Part shown: in pieces, positions 8,978-17,272 of the stretch
Layout: the number at the start of each line of letters is the position of its first letter
Numbering within the stretch: position 1 is the first letter of the stretch
Assembly (NCBI GenBank): GCA_963753815.1
Contig: CAVWDU010000003.1
Location: 868,001 to 932,000, forward strand
Direction: 5' to 3'
From: CAVWDU01 sp963753815
GTDB taxonomy: Bacteria > Pseudomonadota > Gammaproteobacteria > Pseudomonadales > Halieaceae
DNA: 64,000 nt
Notes under the pieces: generated by a model
The model's input: the letters and a program-made list of their open reading frames with translations, nothing else
Told to the model about the DNA's origin: nothing
Databases searched by the model: none
Translations under genes and position numbers: made by a program

Positions 8978-11503
8978 ATGAAGCTTTTTACGCCCCGTAA
9001 ACTGGCGATCGCGGTTGCCGCCCAGGCCGCCGTGGCCGGTGGTTACTCTCCAGTCGTCCTCGGCCAGGCAGACGCTGCCCTAACCAACAACAGCCAACTC
9101 GAAGAGGTCGTGGTCACCGGCAGCCGCCGGCAGGCCCGCTCCGTGTTCGACTCGGCCGCACCGATCGACGTGATCGGCGGTGAAGAATTCCGCAACGCGG
9201 GCGCCAGCGACATGACCACCCTGCTGCGCAACTCGGTACCCTCCTACAACGTCAACAGCCAGCCCATTTCAGACGCCGCCACCGTCGTGCGCCCCGCAAA
9301 CATGCGCGGCCTGGCTGCCGACCACACCCTGGTGCTGGTCAACGGGAAGCGCCGCCACCGCGCCGCGGTCATCTCCTGGCTGGGTAACGGGGTCAACGAC
9401 GGCGCCCAGGGCCCCGACATCTCGGTTATCCCGGCAATAGCCCTCAAGCAGGTGGAAGTCCTGCGCGACGGTGCCGCCGCCCAGTACGGGTCGGACGCGA
9501 TCGCCGGCGTGGTTAACTTCATTCTCAAGGATTACGACGAGGGCGGCAGCCTCGAAATGAAATACGGTGAGTTCACCGAGGAGAGTGGCGAGGCGATCTG
9601 GTCAGTGGCCGGCAACCTCGGCTTCTCCCTGGGCGGGCGTGGCTTCGTCAACCTGAGCGCCGAGTACGGCGAGGCGGACCCGACCAGCCGCAGTGTCCAG
9701 CGCGATGATGCCGCGGCACTGATCGCCGGCGGCAACACCGCCGTGGCCAACCCGGCCCAGGTCTGGGGAAACCCGGAAGTGATGGACGATCTGAAGACCT
9801 TCGTCAACCTGGGCTTCAACATAACCGACAACATGGAACTGTACGGCTTCGGTAACTACGCCTCGAAGGAAGTCGAGGGCGGGTTCTACTTCCGTAACCC
9901 CGACACCCGTGCCGCCGTCTTCGCCAACGGCGACGGCAACCGACTCGTGGGCGACATAACCGACGACCTCAGCGGCAACTGCCCCCAGGCGCTGGACCCC
10001 GCCGACGCGGCCGGCCTCGCCGACGTGATCGCCGACCCCAATTGCTTCGTCTTCAACGAGGTGTTCCCCGGCGGCTTCACACCCAGTTTCGGTGCGGAGA
10101 CAGAGGACTACTCCTTCGTCGGCGGGCTGCGCGGAACGATGGACAACGGCTTTTACTGGGACGTGAGCGGCAGCTATGGCTACAACGACGCCGACTTTTT
10201 CATCAACAACACCGTCAACGCCTCGCTGGGGCCGGATTCACCGACCAGTTTCGACCCGGGCGCCTACACCCAGCGGGAGACCAACTTCAACGTCGACGTC
10301 GCCTACCCGCTGCAGCTGTCCTTCCTCGCCTCGGAACTGAACGTGGCCGGTGGCTTCGAGTGGCGTGAGGAAGAGTTCGAGATCACCCAGGGCGACGATG
10401 CTTCCTGGGCGGTGGGTCCGCTCTCCGACCAGGGCTTTTCCGCCGCTTCCAACGGCTTCCCCGGCTTCGGCCCGCTGGCCCGCGGTAAATGGGACCGGTC
10501 GAATGTCGCCGCCTACATCGACCTCGAGGCCGATATCACCGACAACTTCCTGCTGGGCGTTGCCGTGCGTTGGGAGGATTTCGACGACTTCGGCACCACC
10601 ACCAACGGCAAGATCGCGGCGCACTGGCAGATTTTCGATGCATTCGCGCTGCGCGGCAGCTACAGCACCGGCTTCCGTGCGCCTACCCCGGGCCAGTCCA
10701 ATGCATTCAACGTCTCCACTGAATTCAACCTGGCGACCAACGAACTCGAAAATAACGGCACCATCCCCTCTACCAGCCCGGTTGCGGAGCTGCGCGGCGG
10801 CCAGCCGCTGGATCCGGAGGAATCGACGAACTGGACCCTGGGCGCAATCCTCCAGATCGGTGACCTGTCGGTCACCGTCGATTACTTCAATATCGACCTG
10901 GAGGACCGCCTGGGCATCTCGCAGAACTTCGAGCTGACCGACGAGGAGCGTCAGGCGCTGATCGACGCCGGCGTCGCCGGTGCCGATAGCCTGGCTACCT
11001 TCCGCTTCTTCACCAACGGTATCGACACCAACACCGAGGGTGTGGATATCGTCGCGACCTACGTGATGGACAGCAGCCTGGGTATCACCGACTTCAACTT
11101 CGCTTTCAATTACACCGATACCACGGTCGACGACTTCGTCCCCGGCATCATCGACGGGACACGTATTCTCGAGATAGAGGATGCACTGCCCGAGACGCGC
11201 TGGAACATCATGGCCAACCATACCTGGGACAACTGGCGGGTCATGGCGCGTTACAGCTACTTCGACGACTGGTATGACTCAGAGGACACGCTTGATTACG
11301 ACGGCTATGGCCTGTTCGACGCTGAAATCGGCTACACCTTCGAGGGTGGCTTCTCGGTCGTGGCCGGCGCCAACAACCTGTTCGATGAAACCCCGGATAA
11401 AAATCCGAACGCCGCGGCTGGTGTGGGCAACCTCTACAGCCAGTGGGCGCCGGGCGGATTCAACGGGCGGTTTGCCTATATGCGCCTGATGTACGATTTC
11501 TGA
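8978..11503 (+). CDS. TonB-dependent outer-membrane receptor
   Basis: 841 residues from ATG 8978, chosen because GCAGGAG lies 6 bases upstream. A signal peptide (KLAIAVAAQAAVAGG) precedes a TonB-box-like stretch (LEEVVVTGSR) and a plug domain with MRGLAADHTLVLVNGKRR and VLRDGAAAQYGSDAIAGVVN. The barrel follows, ending in the outer-membrane signature MRLMYDF. Such receptors import siderophores, vitamins, glycans or other bulky nutrients; the substrate is not evident. It follows the PuuB-like oxidase on the same strand by 171 bp. A strong terminator stands immediately downstream. Confidence 0.93.
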   Translation: MKLFTPRKLAIAVAAQAAVAGGYSPVVLGQADAALTNNSQLEEVVVTGSRRQARSVFDSAAPIDVIGGEEFRNAGASDMTTLLRNSVPSYNVNSQPISDAATVVRPANMRGLAADHTLVLVNGKRRHRAAVISWLGNGVNDGAQGPDISVIPAIALKQVEVLRDGAAAQYGSDAIAGVVNFILKDYDEGGSLEMKYGEFTEESGEAIWSVAGNLGFSLGGRGFVNLSAEYGEADPTSRSVQRDDAAALIAGGNTAVANPAQVWGNPEVMDDLKTFVNLGFNITDNMELYGFGNYASKEVEGGFYFRNPDTRAAVFANGDGNRLVGDITDDLSGNCPQALDPADAAGLADVIADPNCFVFNEVFPGGFTPSFGAETEDYSFVGGLRGTMDNGFYWDVSGSYGYNDADFFINNTVNASLGPDSPTSFDPGAYTQRETNFNVDVAYPLQLSFLASELNVAGGFEWREEEFEITQGDDASWAVGPLSDQGFSAASNGFPGFGPLARGKWDRSNVAAYIDLEADITDNFLLGVAVRWEDFDDFGTTTNGKIAAHWQIFDAFALRGSYSTGFRAPTPGQSNAFNVSTEFNLATNELENNGTIPSTSPVAELRGGQPLDPEESTNWTLGAILQIGDLSVTVDYFNIDLEDRLGISQNFELTDEERQALIDAGVAGADSLATFRFFTNGIDTNTEGVDIVATYVMDSSLGITDFNFAFNYTDTTVDDFVPGIIDGTRILEIEDALPETRWNIMANHTWDNWRVMARYSYFDDWYDSEDTLDYDGYGLFDAEIGYTFEGGFSVVAGANNLFDETPDKNPNAAAGVGNLYSQWAPGGFNGRFAYMRLMYDF

Positions 11504-11990
11504 CATCGGCAGACTCTACTGCACGGGAGCCCTGGCTCCCGTTTTTTTTGTCTGGGTCCCACTCCAACAGATCGATCGCCGTTTCGCTGTCGTCGCGACG
11601 GCGGCCGAGCGTTTCACGGCGTTCCCGCTCGTTGCCCGCCGGGTAGAGGGTACTCTCGAGGCCACCGACCAGGCGTCTGTCACCGTCCTCGTCGCGCCGG
11701 TCCAGGTAGTGCCGGTAACGACAGCGGCAGCTGTCGCTGTCACAGCCGGCCAGCGGCAGGGCGGGAACCCTGCCCTGCAGGTAGCGCCGGTCACGCTGCG
11801 CCACCGCCATGCCGCAACCCTCGCCCCGGGGGTCGATGGAGACCGCACGGTAAGGTCCGGAGCGGTCGTCCGGGCGCTTGTCCTGCCTGCTGCCACCCGT
11901 TGTACGGGACTTGCGGCCGCTGTTGCGTTCACGGCGCACCAACAAGCAGAGCACTGCCACCACCATCAATAAAACCACTACCAGTTTCAT
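11460..11990 (-). CDS. Small membrane-anchored Cys/Arg-rich protein
   Basis: 176 residues from ATG 11990 (AAGGA 5-7 bases upstream). One N-terminal membrane helix (MKLVVVLLMVVAVLCLL) is followed by a basic linker, AVSIDPRGEGCGMA, and a Cys/Arg/Asp-rich block (CDSDSCRCRYRHYLDRRDED) that resembles conserved gammaproteobacterial hypothetical proteins with a C-x-C-x-Y-x-H-x-DRR core. Function unknown; the Cys/His pattern could bind metal. The last 30 or so codons run through the opposing terminator hairpin and 44 bp into the antisense of the TonB receptor, so a native stop may have been lost. Confidence 0.65.
   Translation of the reverse strand: MKLVVVLLMVVAVLCLLVRRERNSGRKSRTTGGSRQDKRPDDRSGPYRAVSIDPRGEGCGMAVAQRDRRYLQGRVPALPLAGCDSDSCRCRYRHYLDRRDEDGDRRLVGGLESTLYPAGNERERRETLGRRRDDSETAIDLLEWDPDKKNGSQGSRAVESADVRNRTSGAYRQTAR
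11524..11549 (+). terminator. Rho-independent terminator of the TonB receptor gene
   Basis: Stem CGGGAGCC / GGCTCCCG with a tiny loop, followed by eight T. It starts 21 bp after the receptor stop. It also lies inside the 3' end of the opposing small-protein gene. Confidence 0.88.
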
Positions 11991-12292
11991 CCTGTCCTTC
12001 CCCGGCGGTCCCACCGCCTTCTCCATTGCCGCTGTCCCGGTAAATCCGTCGAAACAGTCGGCCGAATCCCGAGTACCGATCATCGGCGGCTGACCCGGAT
12101 GGGTCAACGCGAGGACTGTGACCTGGTTCCGGTTTTGCGGGTGGCAATACCCCGTAAAAACTGCAGATGACAGTCAGTTCGCACTCCGGCACGATGACGG
12201 ACATCATCCGCATCGCCCTCGCGGCAATCGCTGTTTCCCGCGGCATCCGGCTGTCGTACCATGACGGTCGCTCTCCTTCGCAAGGAAACACC
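11991..12292. other. Divergent intergenic region
   Basis: Lies between the small membrane protein and the antiporter. Open frames here are shadows. Nothing beyond the ribosome binding sites of the two flanking genes was recognised. Confidence 0.35.
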
Positions 12293-14104
12293 ATGTCGCA
12301 TCACGTCCTGCTGGTGTTGGTCAGCATCGGTTTGCTGGCCCTGGTATCGCAGTGGCTGGCCTGGCGCATTCGGGTGCCCGCGATCCTGTTCCTGCTGTTA
12401 TCGGGACTCGTCCTGGGCCCTGCCCTGGGCTACCTGGACCCGGATACGCTGTTCGGCGACCTGCTGTTCCCGTTCGTCTCGCTGTCCGTGGCGGTCATCC
12501 TGTTCGAAGGCAGCCTCACCCTGAACCGGGAGGAAATCCGGGGGCATGGCGCGGTGGTGCGGCGCCTGATCACCTGGGGAGTGTTGATCATCTGGGTCGC
12601 CGTTGCCTGTCTGAGCCACTGGTTCGCAGGGCTCACCTGGCCGATAGCGTTCCTGTTCGGCGCCATCATGACCGTCACCGGGCCCACCGTGATCATGCCC
12701 ATGCTGCAGGCAGTGCGCCCGACGGCGGCGGTGGCGAACATACTGCGCTGGGAGGGGATTCTCGTCGATCCTATCGGCGCCATGCTCGCGGTACTCACAT
12801 TTACTGTCGTGGCCGCCACCCAGGTCAGCAATACCGTCCTCGAGGTCCTCTGGCTGCTGGTGCGCATGCTGGCCGCGGGACTGGTGGTCGGCACCGCAGC
12901 CGGGCTGGTCTGGGGCCTGGCCCTGCGACGACACTGGATTCCCCAGTTTCTCCACAACGTGGCGACCCTGCTGGTCATCTTTGCGGTGTACGCAGTAGCC
13001 GATCTGTTCGCCCCTGAGTCCGGCCTGCTCGCGGTCACGGTGATGGGTGCCATTCTCGCCAACACGCGCGGCCTGCACATTCGCGAGCTGCTGGATTTCA
13101 AGGAGAGCCTGAGCATCCTGCTGATATCGGGCCTGTTCATCCTGCTGGCCGCACGCCTGGATTTTGAGCAGTTACTGGCCCTGGGGTGGCCCGCCCTGCT
13201 GGTGTTGCTGGGCATCCAGTTCGTCGCCAGGCCGGTCAAGGTATTCCTGTGCACGATCGGTTCCAGGCTCAGCTGGCAGGAGCGGGTGACGCTGGCCTGG
13301 ATAGGGCCCCGCGGCATCATCGCCGCCGCCATCAGCGCAGTCTTCGCCCTGCGACTGGAGGAACAAGGCATGGCGGGCGCTGAGGCGCTGGTACCGCTGT
13401 CTTTCGTCGTCATCGCCGGCACGGTGGTCCTACAGAGCATCACCGCCCGACCCCTGGCCGGTGCCCTGGGCGTGACCCGGCCGGAACCTGAGGGCGTCCT
13501 CATGCTGGGGGCCAACGCATTCTCACAGGCGCTTGCCGATGTGCTGAAGGAAGCCGGGTTCAGGGTGCTGATCGCCCACAGCGACTGGGACAGCCTGAAA
13601 GAGCCCCGCATGAAAGGCATTCCAACCTATTACGGCAACCCCATGTCAGAACATGCGGAACGAACGCTGGACCTCGCGGGCATCGGCAAGCTTTTCGCCA
13701 TGTCCCGCAACGCAGAGCTCAACACGCTCGCCTGCACCTATTTCGCGCACAGTTTCGGACGCGACCGGGTCTATTTCCTGCCCGTTTCACTGGACAGGCG
13801 TGAAAGCGGCAGCAGCAAGCACGCGCCCTCGATGGAACTGGCGGGTCGCCGGCTGTTCTCGGAGCAGGTGAGCCTGTCCAAGCTGCTCAGCTCCATGAGC
13901 CGCGGCGCAGAAATCAAGACCACCCGGTTGTCTGAAAACTACAACTTCAAGGACTTCCTCGAGGATGCCAACGGTCGTCACCTGCTGGTCGCCTGGAATG
14001 ACAAGGGACGGCTGGAGCCCTACTCCGAGCGGTGGAAGGACATTGTAGACAGGGAATGGACCATTGCGTCGCTGGGGCCGGTAAATCCACCGGAAACGTC
14101 ATGA
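12293..14104 (+). CDS. CPA1-type cation:proton antiporter with C-terminal NAD-binding-like domain
   Basis: 603 residues from ATG 12293, with AAGGA 7 bases upstream. About twelve hydrophobic helices fill residues 1-400, including FLFGAIMTVTGPTVIMPML and LAWIGPRGIIAAAIS, hallmark motifs of Na+/H+ exchangers of the NhaP branch. Residues about 405-510 form a Rossmann-like unit (VLMLGANAFSQALADVLKE) resembling a TrkA_N domain, but the usual Gly-x-Gly-x-x-Gly is degenerate, so nucleotide binding is uncertain. Probable inner-membrane role in pH or sodium homeostasis. Confidence 0.88.
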   Translation: MSHHVLLVLVSIGLLALVSQWLAWRIRVPAILFLLLSGLVLGPALGYLDPDTLFGDLLFPFVSLSVAVILFEGSLTLNREEIRGHGAVVRRLITWGVLIIWVAVACLSHWFAGLTWPIAFLFGAIMTVTGPTVIMPMLQAVRPTAAVANILRWEGILVDPIGAMLAVLTFTVVAATQVSNTVLEVLWLLVRMLAAGLVVGTAAGLVWGLALRRHWIPQFLHNVATLLVIFAVYAVADLFAPESGLLAVTVMGAILANTRGLHIRELLDFKESLSILLISGLFILLAARLDFEQLLALGWPALLVLLGIQFVARPVKVFLCTIGSRLSWQERVTLAWIGPRGIIAAAISAVFALRLEEQGMAGAEALVPLSFVVIAGTVVLQSITARPLAGALGVTRPEPEGVLMLGANAFSQALADVLKEAGFRVLIAHSDWDSLKEPRMKGIPTYYGNPMSEHAERTLDLAGIGKLFAMSRNAELNTLACTYFAHSFGRDRVYFLPVSLDRRESGSSKHAPSMELAGRRLFSEQVSLSKLLSSMSRGAEIKTTRLSENYNFKDFLEDANGRHLLVAWNDKGRLEPYSERWKDIVDREWTIASLGPVNPPETS

Positions 14105-14117
14105 GCGGGCGGGGGGC

Positions 14118-15323
14118 ATGAAGCGGGTCCTGGCCCTGCTCGTCTTCGGCGCGGCCTGTTTCAGCCTCGGATGGGTATCGCAATTCATCCTGCAAACCGA
14201 TAAGGAGACACCGGCCGCAGCGATCAATACGGCCCATCCGGCCACCGGGTCGCACAGCGCGACGGGGCGGTCGCGGGATGAAGCACGGGGGCCGGACAGG
14301 TCGAACAAAGCGGCAGCGGGGCCGGAGAAATCCCCGCGGCAGGCGTTCAGGGAGGCCCTGGATGCCGGCGACTACGAGGGGGCGGTGATGCTGATCGAGT
14401 CGACGCCGGCCCCCCATTCTGCACGTTTGCGCGACGAACTCCTCAGCCGCCTGGAAAGAACTCGTGCTGCCGGCGACATGGAGAACTTCAGCGCGTTGGC
14501 ACACAGCCACCTCGACCGATTTTACGACGACGTGGACGTCTGGCTGATACTGGCCAGGGGCCAGGCTGGCGAGGGCTACATCGACGAGAGCGCCCGCTCC
14601 CTGCAGATGGCGAGTACTTACGCATTGACGGGGCCAGAACGTTCGCGGGTGCGGGCGGCCGTCTCCGGCCTGGCCAAACAGGCAGAGAAATTGCTGCCCA
14701 CCGACGAGAGCCGCTCGCGCTTACTCGCCTTCTACCAGCTCCTCAGGGATATGGACATCAGCCTGCCCGGACTCCAGCTCCGGCAGGCTGAGTTGCACCT
14801 GCTGCTTGCCGACCTGGATTCTGCCCGGGTCCTGGCCACCCCGCTCGCGGAAGACCCGGAATACAGCGACGAGGCCAATCGGCTGCTGGCCGCCATTGCC
14901 CTGCAGGATACCTCGGTCCTGTCACCACAGGACCCGAGACAAGCGGTGGCGCTGGTCAGGCGCGGAGACCACTACCTGATCCCGGTGACCCTGAACGGCC
15001 GCTCACCGGTTACCCTGATGATCGATACCGGCGCCAGTATCAGCTCCCTGTCGCTGGAAAGCTTCGTCAGGCTGCCCGACGTCTCGGCCTTCACCCACCG
15101 CGGCTCGCGCCAGTTCAGCACCGCCAACGGCATCACCGAGGGTGATATCTACCGCGCGGAGACCCTGAGCTTTGGCGACATCACCCTGAGGGACGTGCAC
15201 ATTGCCGTACTGCCCGGCATCCAGGGCGGGGACGTCGATGGCCTGCTCGGCATGAACATCCTGCAGGCGTTTAAATTCGAGATTGACCAGGACGAGGCGC
15301 TGCTCTACCTGCAGCCGCGCTAA
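14118..15323 (+). CDS. Membrane-anchored retropepsin-like aspartic protease
   Basis: 401 residues. The N-terminus carries a signal anchor (RVLALLVFGAACFSLGW), then a Pro/Ala/Ser-rich linker and a helical region (about 75-270) that looks TPR-like. The C-terminal 110 residues form a single-lobe aspartic protease: LMIDTGASISSLS gives the catalytic DTGA and GLLGMNILQAF the second conserved segment. The family is predicted periplasmic and dimeric like retroviral proteases. It starts 13 bp after the antiporter stop, so the two are probably co-transcribed. No substrate is suggested by context. Confidence 0.85.
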   Translation: MKRVLALLVFGAACFSLGWVSQFILQTDKETPAAAINTAHPATGSHSATGRSRDEARGPDRSNKAAAGPEKSPRQAFREALDAGDYEGAVMLIESTPAPHSARLRDELLSRLERTRAAGDMENFSALAHSHLDRFYDDVDVWLILARGQAGEGYIDESARSLQMASTYALTGPERSRVRAAVSGLAKQAEKLLPTDESRSRLLAFYQLLRDMDISLPGLQLRQAELHLLLADLDSARVLATPLAEDPEYSDEANRLLAAIALQDTSVLSPQDPRQAVALVRRGDHYLIPVTLNGRSPVTLMIDTGASISSLSLESFVRLPDVSAFTHRGSRQFSTANGITEGDIYRAETLSFGDITLRDVHIAVLPGIQGGDVDGLLGMNILQAFKFEIDQDEALLYLQPR

Positions 15324-15337
15324 TGGACTCGTTTGCA

Positions 15338-15393
15338 GGCCGCACCTCGCCGGCCGCACCTCGCCGGCCGCACCTCGCCGGCCGCACCTCGCC
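15338..15393. repeat. Four perfect tandem copies of a 14-bp unit
   Basis: The unit GGCCGCACCTCGCC is repeated four times without error, directly after the protease stop codon. A 14-bp period would shift frame if translated, so it is not a coding repeat. Confidence 0.85.
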
Positions 15394-15421
15394 AGCTGCG
15401 ACAACTTGAACCCATGCCGAC

Positions 15422-15541
15422 AGACAATGAGCGGGATCACGGTTCCCGGGGGCGTCTGGCGGCAGGGATGCCGCCAGCGAGTCTATACATGGACGTATGC
15501 TTTTTGGCGTCCCCCGGGAACCGTGATCCCGCTCGTTGTCT
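15422..15541. repeat. REP-like element with 31-bp inverted arms and an inner hairpin
   Basis: Arms at 15422-15452 and 15511-15541 are reverse complements over 31 bp with one mismatch (core GAGCGGGATCACGGTTCCCG). Between them, 15456-15477 forms a second perfect hairpin (CTGGCGGC / GCCGCCAG), followed by a spacer with CATGGACGTATG. The composite, nested-hairpin layout in intergenic DNA is typical of REP/BIME-type repeats. A partial copy lies at 16312. Confidence 0.75.
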
Positions 15542-15660
15542 ACGCGAGCATTACGCCATATCAGGGTCGACAGCCGGCGAGCAAATGGGGCTAAACCGCT
15601 TCGCCCACCGATTGGCTACTGCGGTCATCCTGACAATCGGTGAGCAACGCGGGCTAATGT

Positions 15661-15683
15661 TTGACTACAATAAATATAGTCAA
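15661..15683. promoter_or_regulatory. Inverted repeat upstream of the thioesterase gene
   Basis: Seven-base arms TTGACTA and TAGTCAA flank a 9-base AT-rich spacer, centred 43 bp before the thioesterase ATG. The element could be an operator; it also contains a TTGACT -35-like hexamer. No regulator is assigned. Confidence 0.45.
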
Positions 15684-15714
15684 CCCACCTCTTTACTTCC
15701 TGGAGCTTCCCCGT

Positions 15715-16263
15715 ATGGATGGACACCCGGTCAGCTACTCGCGTACCACGATCACCGAACTGATGATTCCTGCCTACGCCAATTTCGGCGGCAAGATTCA
15801 CGGCGGCACGCTGCTGTCGCTGATGGACAAGGTCGCCTATGCCTGCGCCAGCAAGCACGCCGGCAGTTACTGCGTGACCGTATCGGTCGATACGGTCAAC
15901 TTTCTACAGCCCGCCGAAGTGGGCGAACTGGTATCGCTGCTGGCCTCGGTCAACTATGTCGGCGAGTCCTCCATTGTCGTTGGCATCAAGGTCATCGCCG
16001 AGAACGTGCACACCCGCACGGTCAAGCACACCAATACCTGTTACTTCACCATGGTAGCCCGCTCCAGCGACAACACCCCGTTCACCGTGCCGCCGCTGCT
16101 TCTGGAAAATGATGAAGACATCCGCCGATTCGTCGGCGCGCTCAAGCGCAAGCGGCTGCGGAAGGAAGCCAAGGCGGAGATGGACGAGCACCTGAAGCAC
16201 TTCGCCGTCGACGACGAACTGCGGGAGTTCCTCAAGGACCAGCGGTGTGTGCTGAATTTCTAG
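15715..16263 (+). CDS. Hotdog-fold acyl-CoA thioesterase
   Basis: 182 residues from ATG 15715 (GGAG about 9 bases upstream). The hotdog motif ANFGGKIHGGTLLSLMDKVA is followed by VTVSVDTVNFLQPAEVGEL and a typical core to residue about 125. A C-terminal extension of roughly 55 residues is highly charged (KRKRLRKEAKAEMDEH). Enzymes of this group hydrolyse acyl-CoA to free acid and CoA in the cytoplasm. The longer open frame from a TTG at 15661 starts inside the inverted repeat and is less likely. Confidence 0.88.
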   Translation: MDGHPVSYSRTTITELMIPAYANFGGKIHGGTLLSLMDKVAYACASKHAGSYCVTVSVDTVNFLQPAEVGELVSLLASVNYVGESSIVVGIKVIAENVHTRTVKHTNTCYFTMVARSSDNTPFTVPPLLLENDEDIRRFVGALKRKRLRKEAKAEMDEHLKHFAVDDELREFLKDQRCVLNF

Positions 16264-16311
16264 GGACGAACCAGGATGTGCTTTGAGCGGAAACCGGTCA
16301 CGTCTAGCCTC

Positions 16312-16331
16312 GCCGGGGGACGCCAAAAAGC
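16312..16331. repeat. Partial second copy of the REP-like element
   Basis: Seventeen bases here (GGGGGACGCCAAAAAGC, 16315-16331) are the reverse complement of 15499-15515 inside the larger element. The copy is truncated and lies between the thioesterase and Cys-cluster genes. Confidence 0.55.
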
Positions 16332-16346
16332 GGCCAGGCCCTGCCT

Positions 16347-17114
16347 TCAGGGCTGCAGTTTGCGTAGAAAATCGAGCAGCATCTCGTGTCCCGGGCGCCG
16401 GGGCGCGTCCTCGCTCGCCGGGTTTCGGCCGGCCCAGCCCAGGGCCAGGGTCAGCGGCATCCAGGCGCGGGGACCGTCACCCCGGCCATCGCCAAACTGG
16501 TAGAGCACGTTTGAGGGCTTGCCCGGCAGAGGCACCACATCGATGTTGTCCGGAGAGGGGTCGCTGCAGTTCTCGGCCGGAGAGGTTACCAGAAACTCGC
16601 GACAGGACAGGGGCCGGTCAGGGTGAATGCCGCAGGATTCGTCCTCCAGGAACGGGCAGGGTATTCCCAGGTGGAAGTAGTCCAGGCTCAGCTGCTCCCG
16701 CTCCGCTTCGCTGGTGGTGCGCCAGGCCTCATCGAGACCCTCGAGTAACCCCGCTTTGGACAGCGCGGCCACGGCCTTGCTGAAGCGCCGCTCGATCTTG
16801 CGGCGCCGGTCCCGCGGCATGCCGGCGACGAGGGCAGCGAGGAAGCTTGCCTCGGTTTCGCTCACGGGCACCAGTTGCCGACAACAGGCGCCACAGCCCG
16901 CCCTACAGGAAATGGTTTTGCCGGAGTCTTGACTGACGTCTTCGGCCAGCGCAACGACGTCGCTATCGAAGGCCTGGATAACGGGCAGCAGTTCCACCGC
17001 CGTCACCGGCCTGGTGGGCGCACTCAGACTGACTTCGCGACTGACCTCGCCCATGCGCAGGTGCAGCGACACACTCAATGTGTCGTCGTCCCGGTTTTCT
17101 GACTCCGTTGTCAT
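16347..17114 (-). CDS. YkgJ-type cysteine-cluster protein
   Basis: 255 residues from ATG 17114. The zinc/iron chelating cluster is seen as CRAGCGACCRQLVPVS in the middle and CPFLEDESCGIHPDRPLSCR about 90 residues later, the paired Cys motifs of the YkgJ/UPF0153 group. Function in these proteins is poorly defined; metal binding is predicted. The N-terminal 60 residues are an extra acidic region. An upstream ATG at 17153 is in frame but lacks a ribosome binding site. Confidence 0.8.
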   Translation of the reverse strand: MTTESENRDDDTLSVSLHLRMGEVSREVSLSAPTRPVTAVELLPVIQAFDSDVVALAEDVSQDSGKTISCRAGCGACCRQLVPVSETEASFLAALVAGMPRDRRRKIERRFSKAVAALSKAGLLEGLDEAWRTTSEAEREQLSLDYFHLGIPCPFLEDESCGIHPDRPLSCREFLVTSPAENCSDPSPDNIDVVPLPGKPSNVLYQFGDGRGDGPRAWMPLTLALGWAGRNPASEDAPRRPGHEMLLDFLRKLQP

Positions 17115-17272
17115 GAGCGACAGATTTTCTCCTGCTGGCGTCGCGTTAAGCATACCCGTTCGCAGGGATGAGTAAAGAAACAGCGACACACCGGCGTTGT
17201 TGCGCGACGTGAATGCACGGCAAAGGATCAGGTGTGTGTCCTGTTTTGCCTTGCGGGTAGTGGCCCGGTCGT

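Noticed and set aside
10238..11221. 327-codon minus-strand frame inside the first TonB receptor gene
   Set aside because: A shadow of the high-GC receptor gene; no ribosome binding site or recognisable domain.
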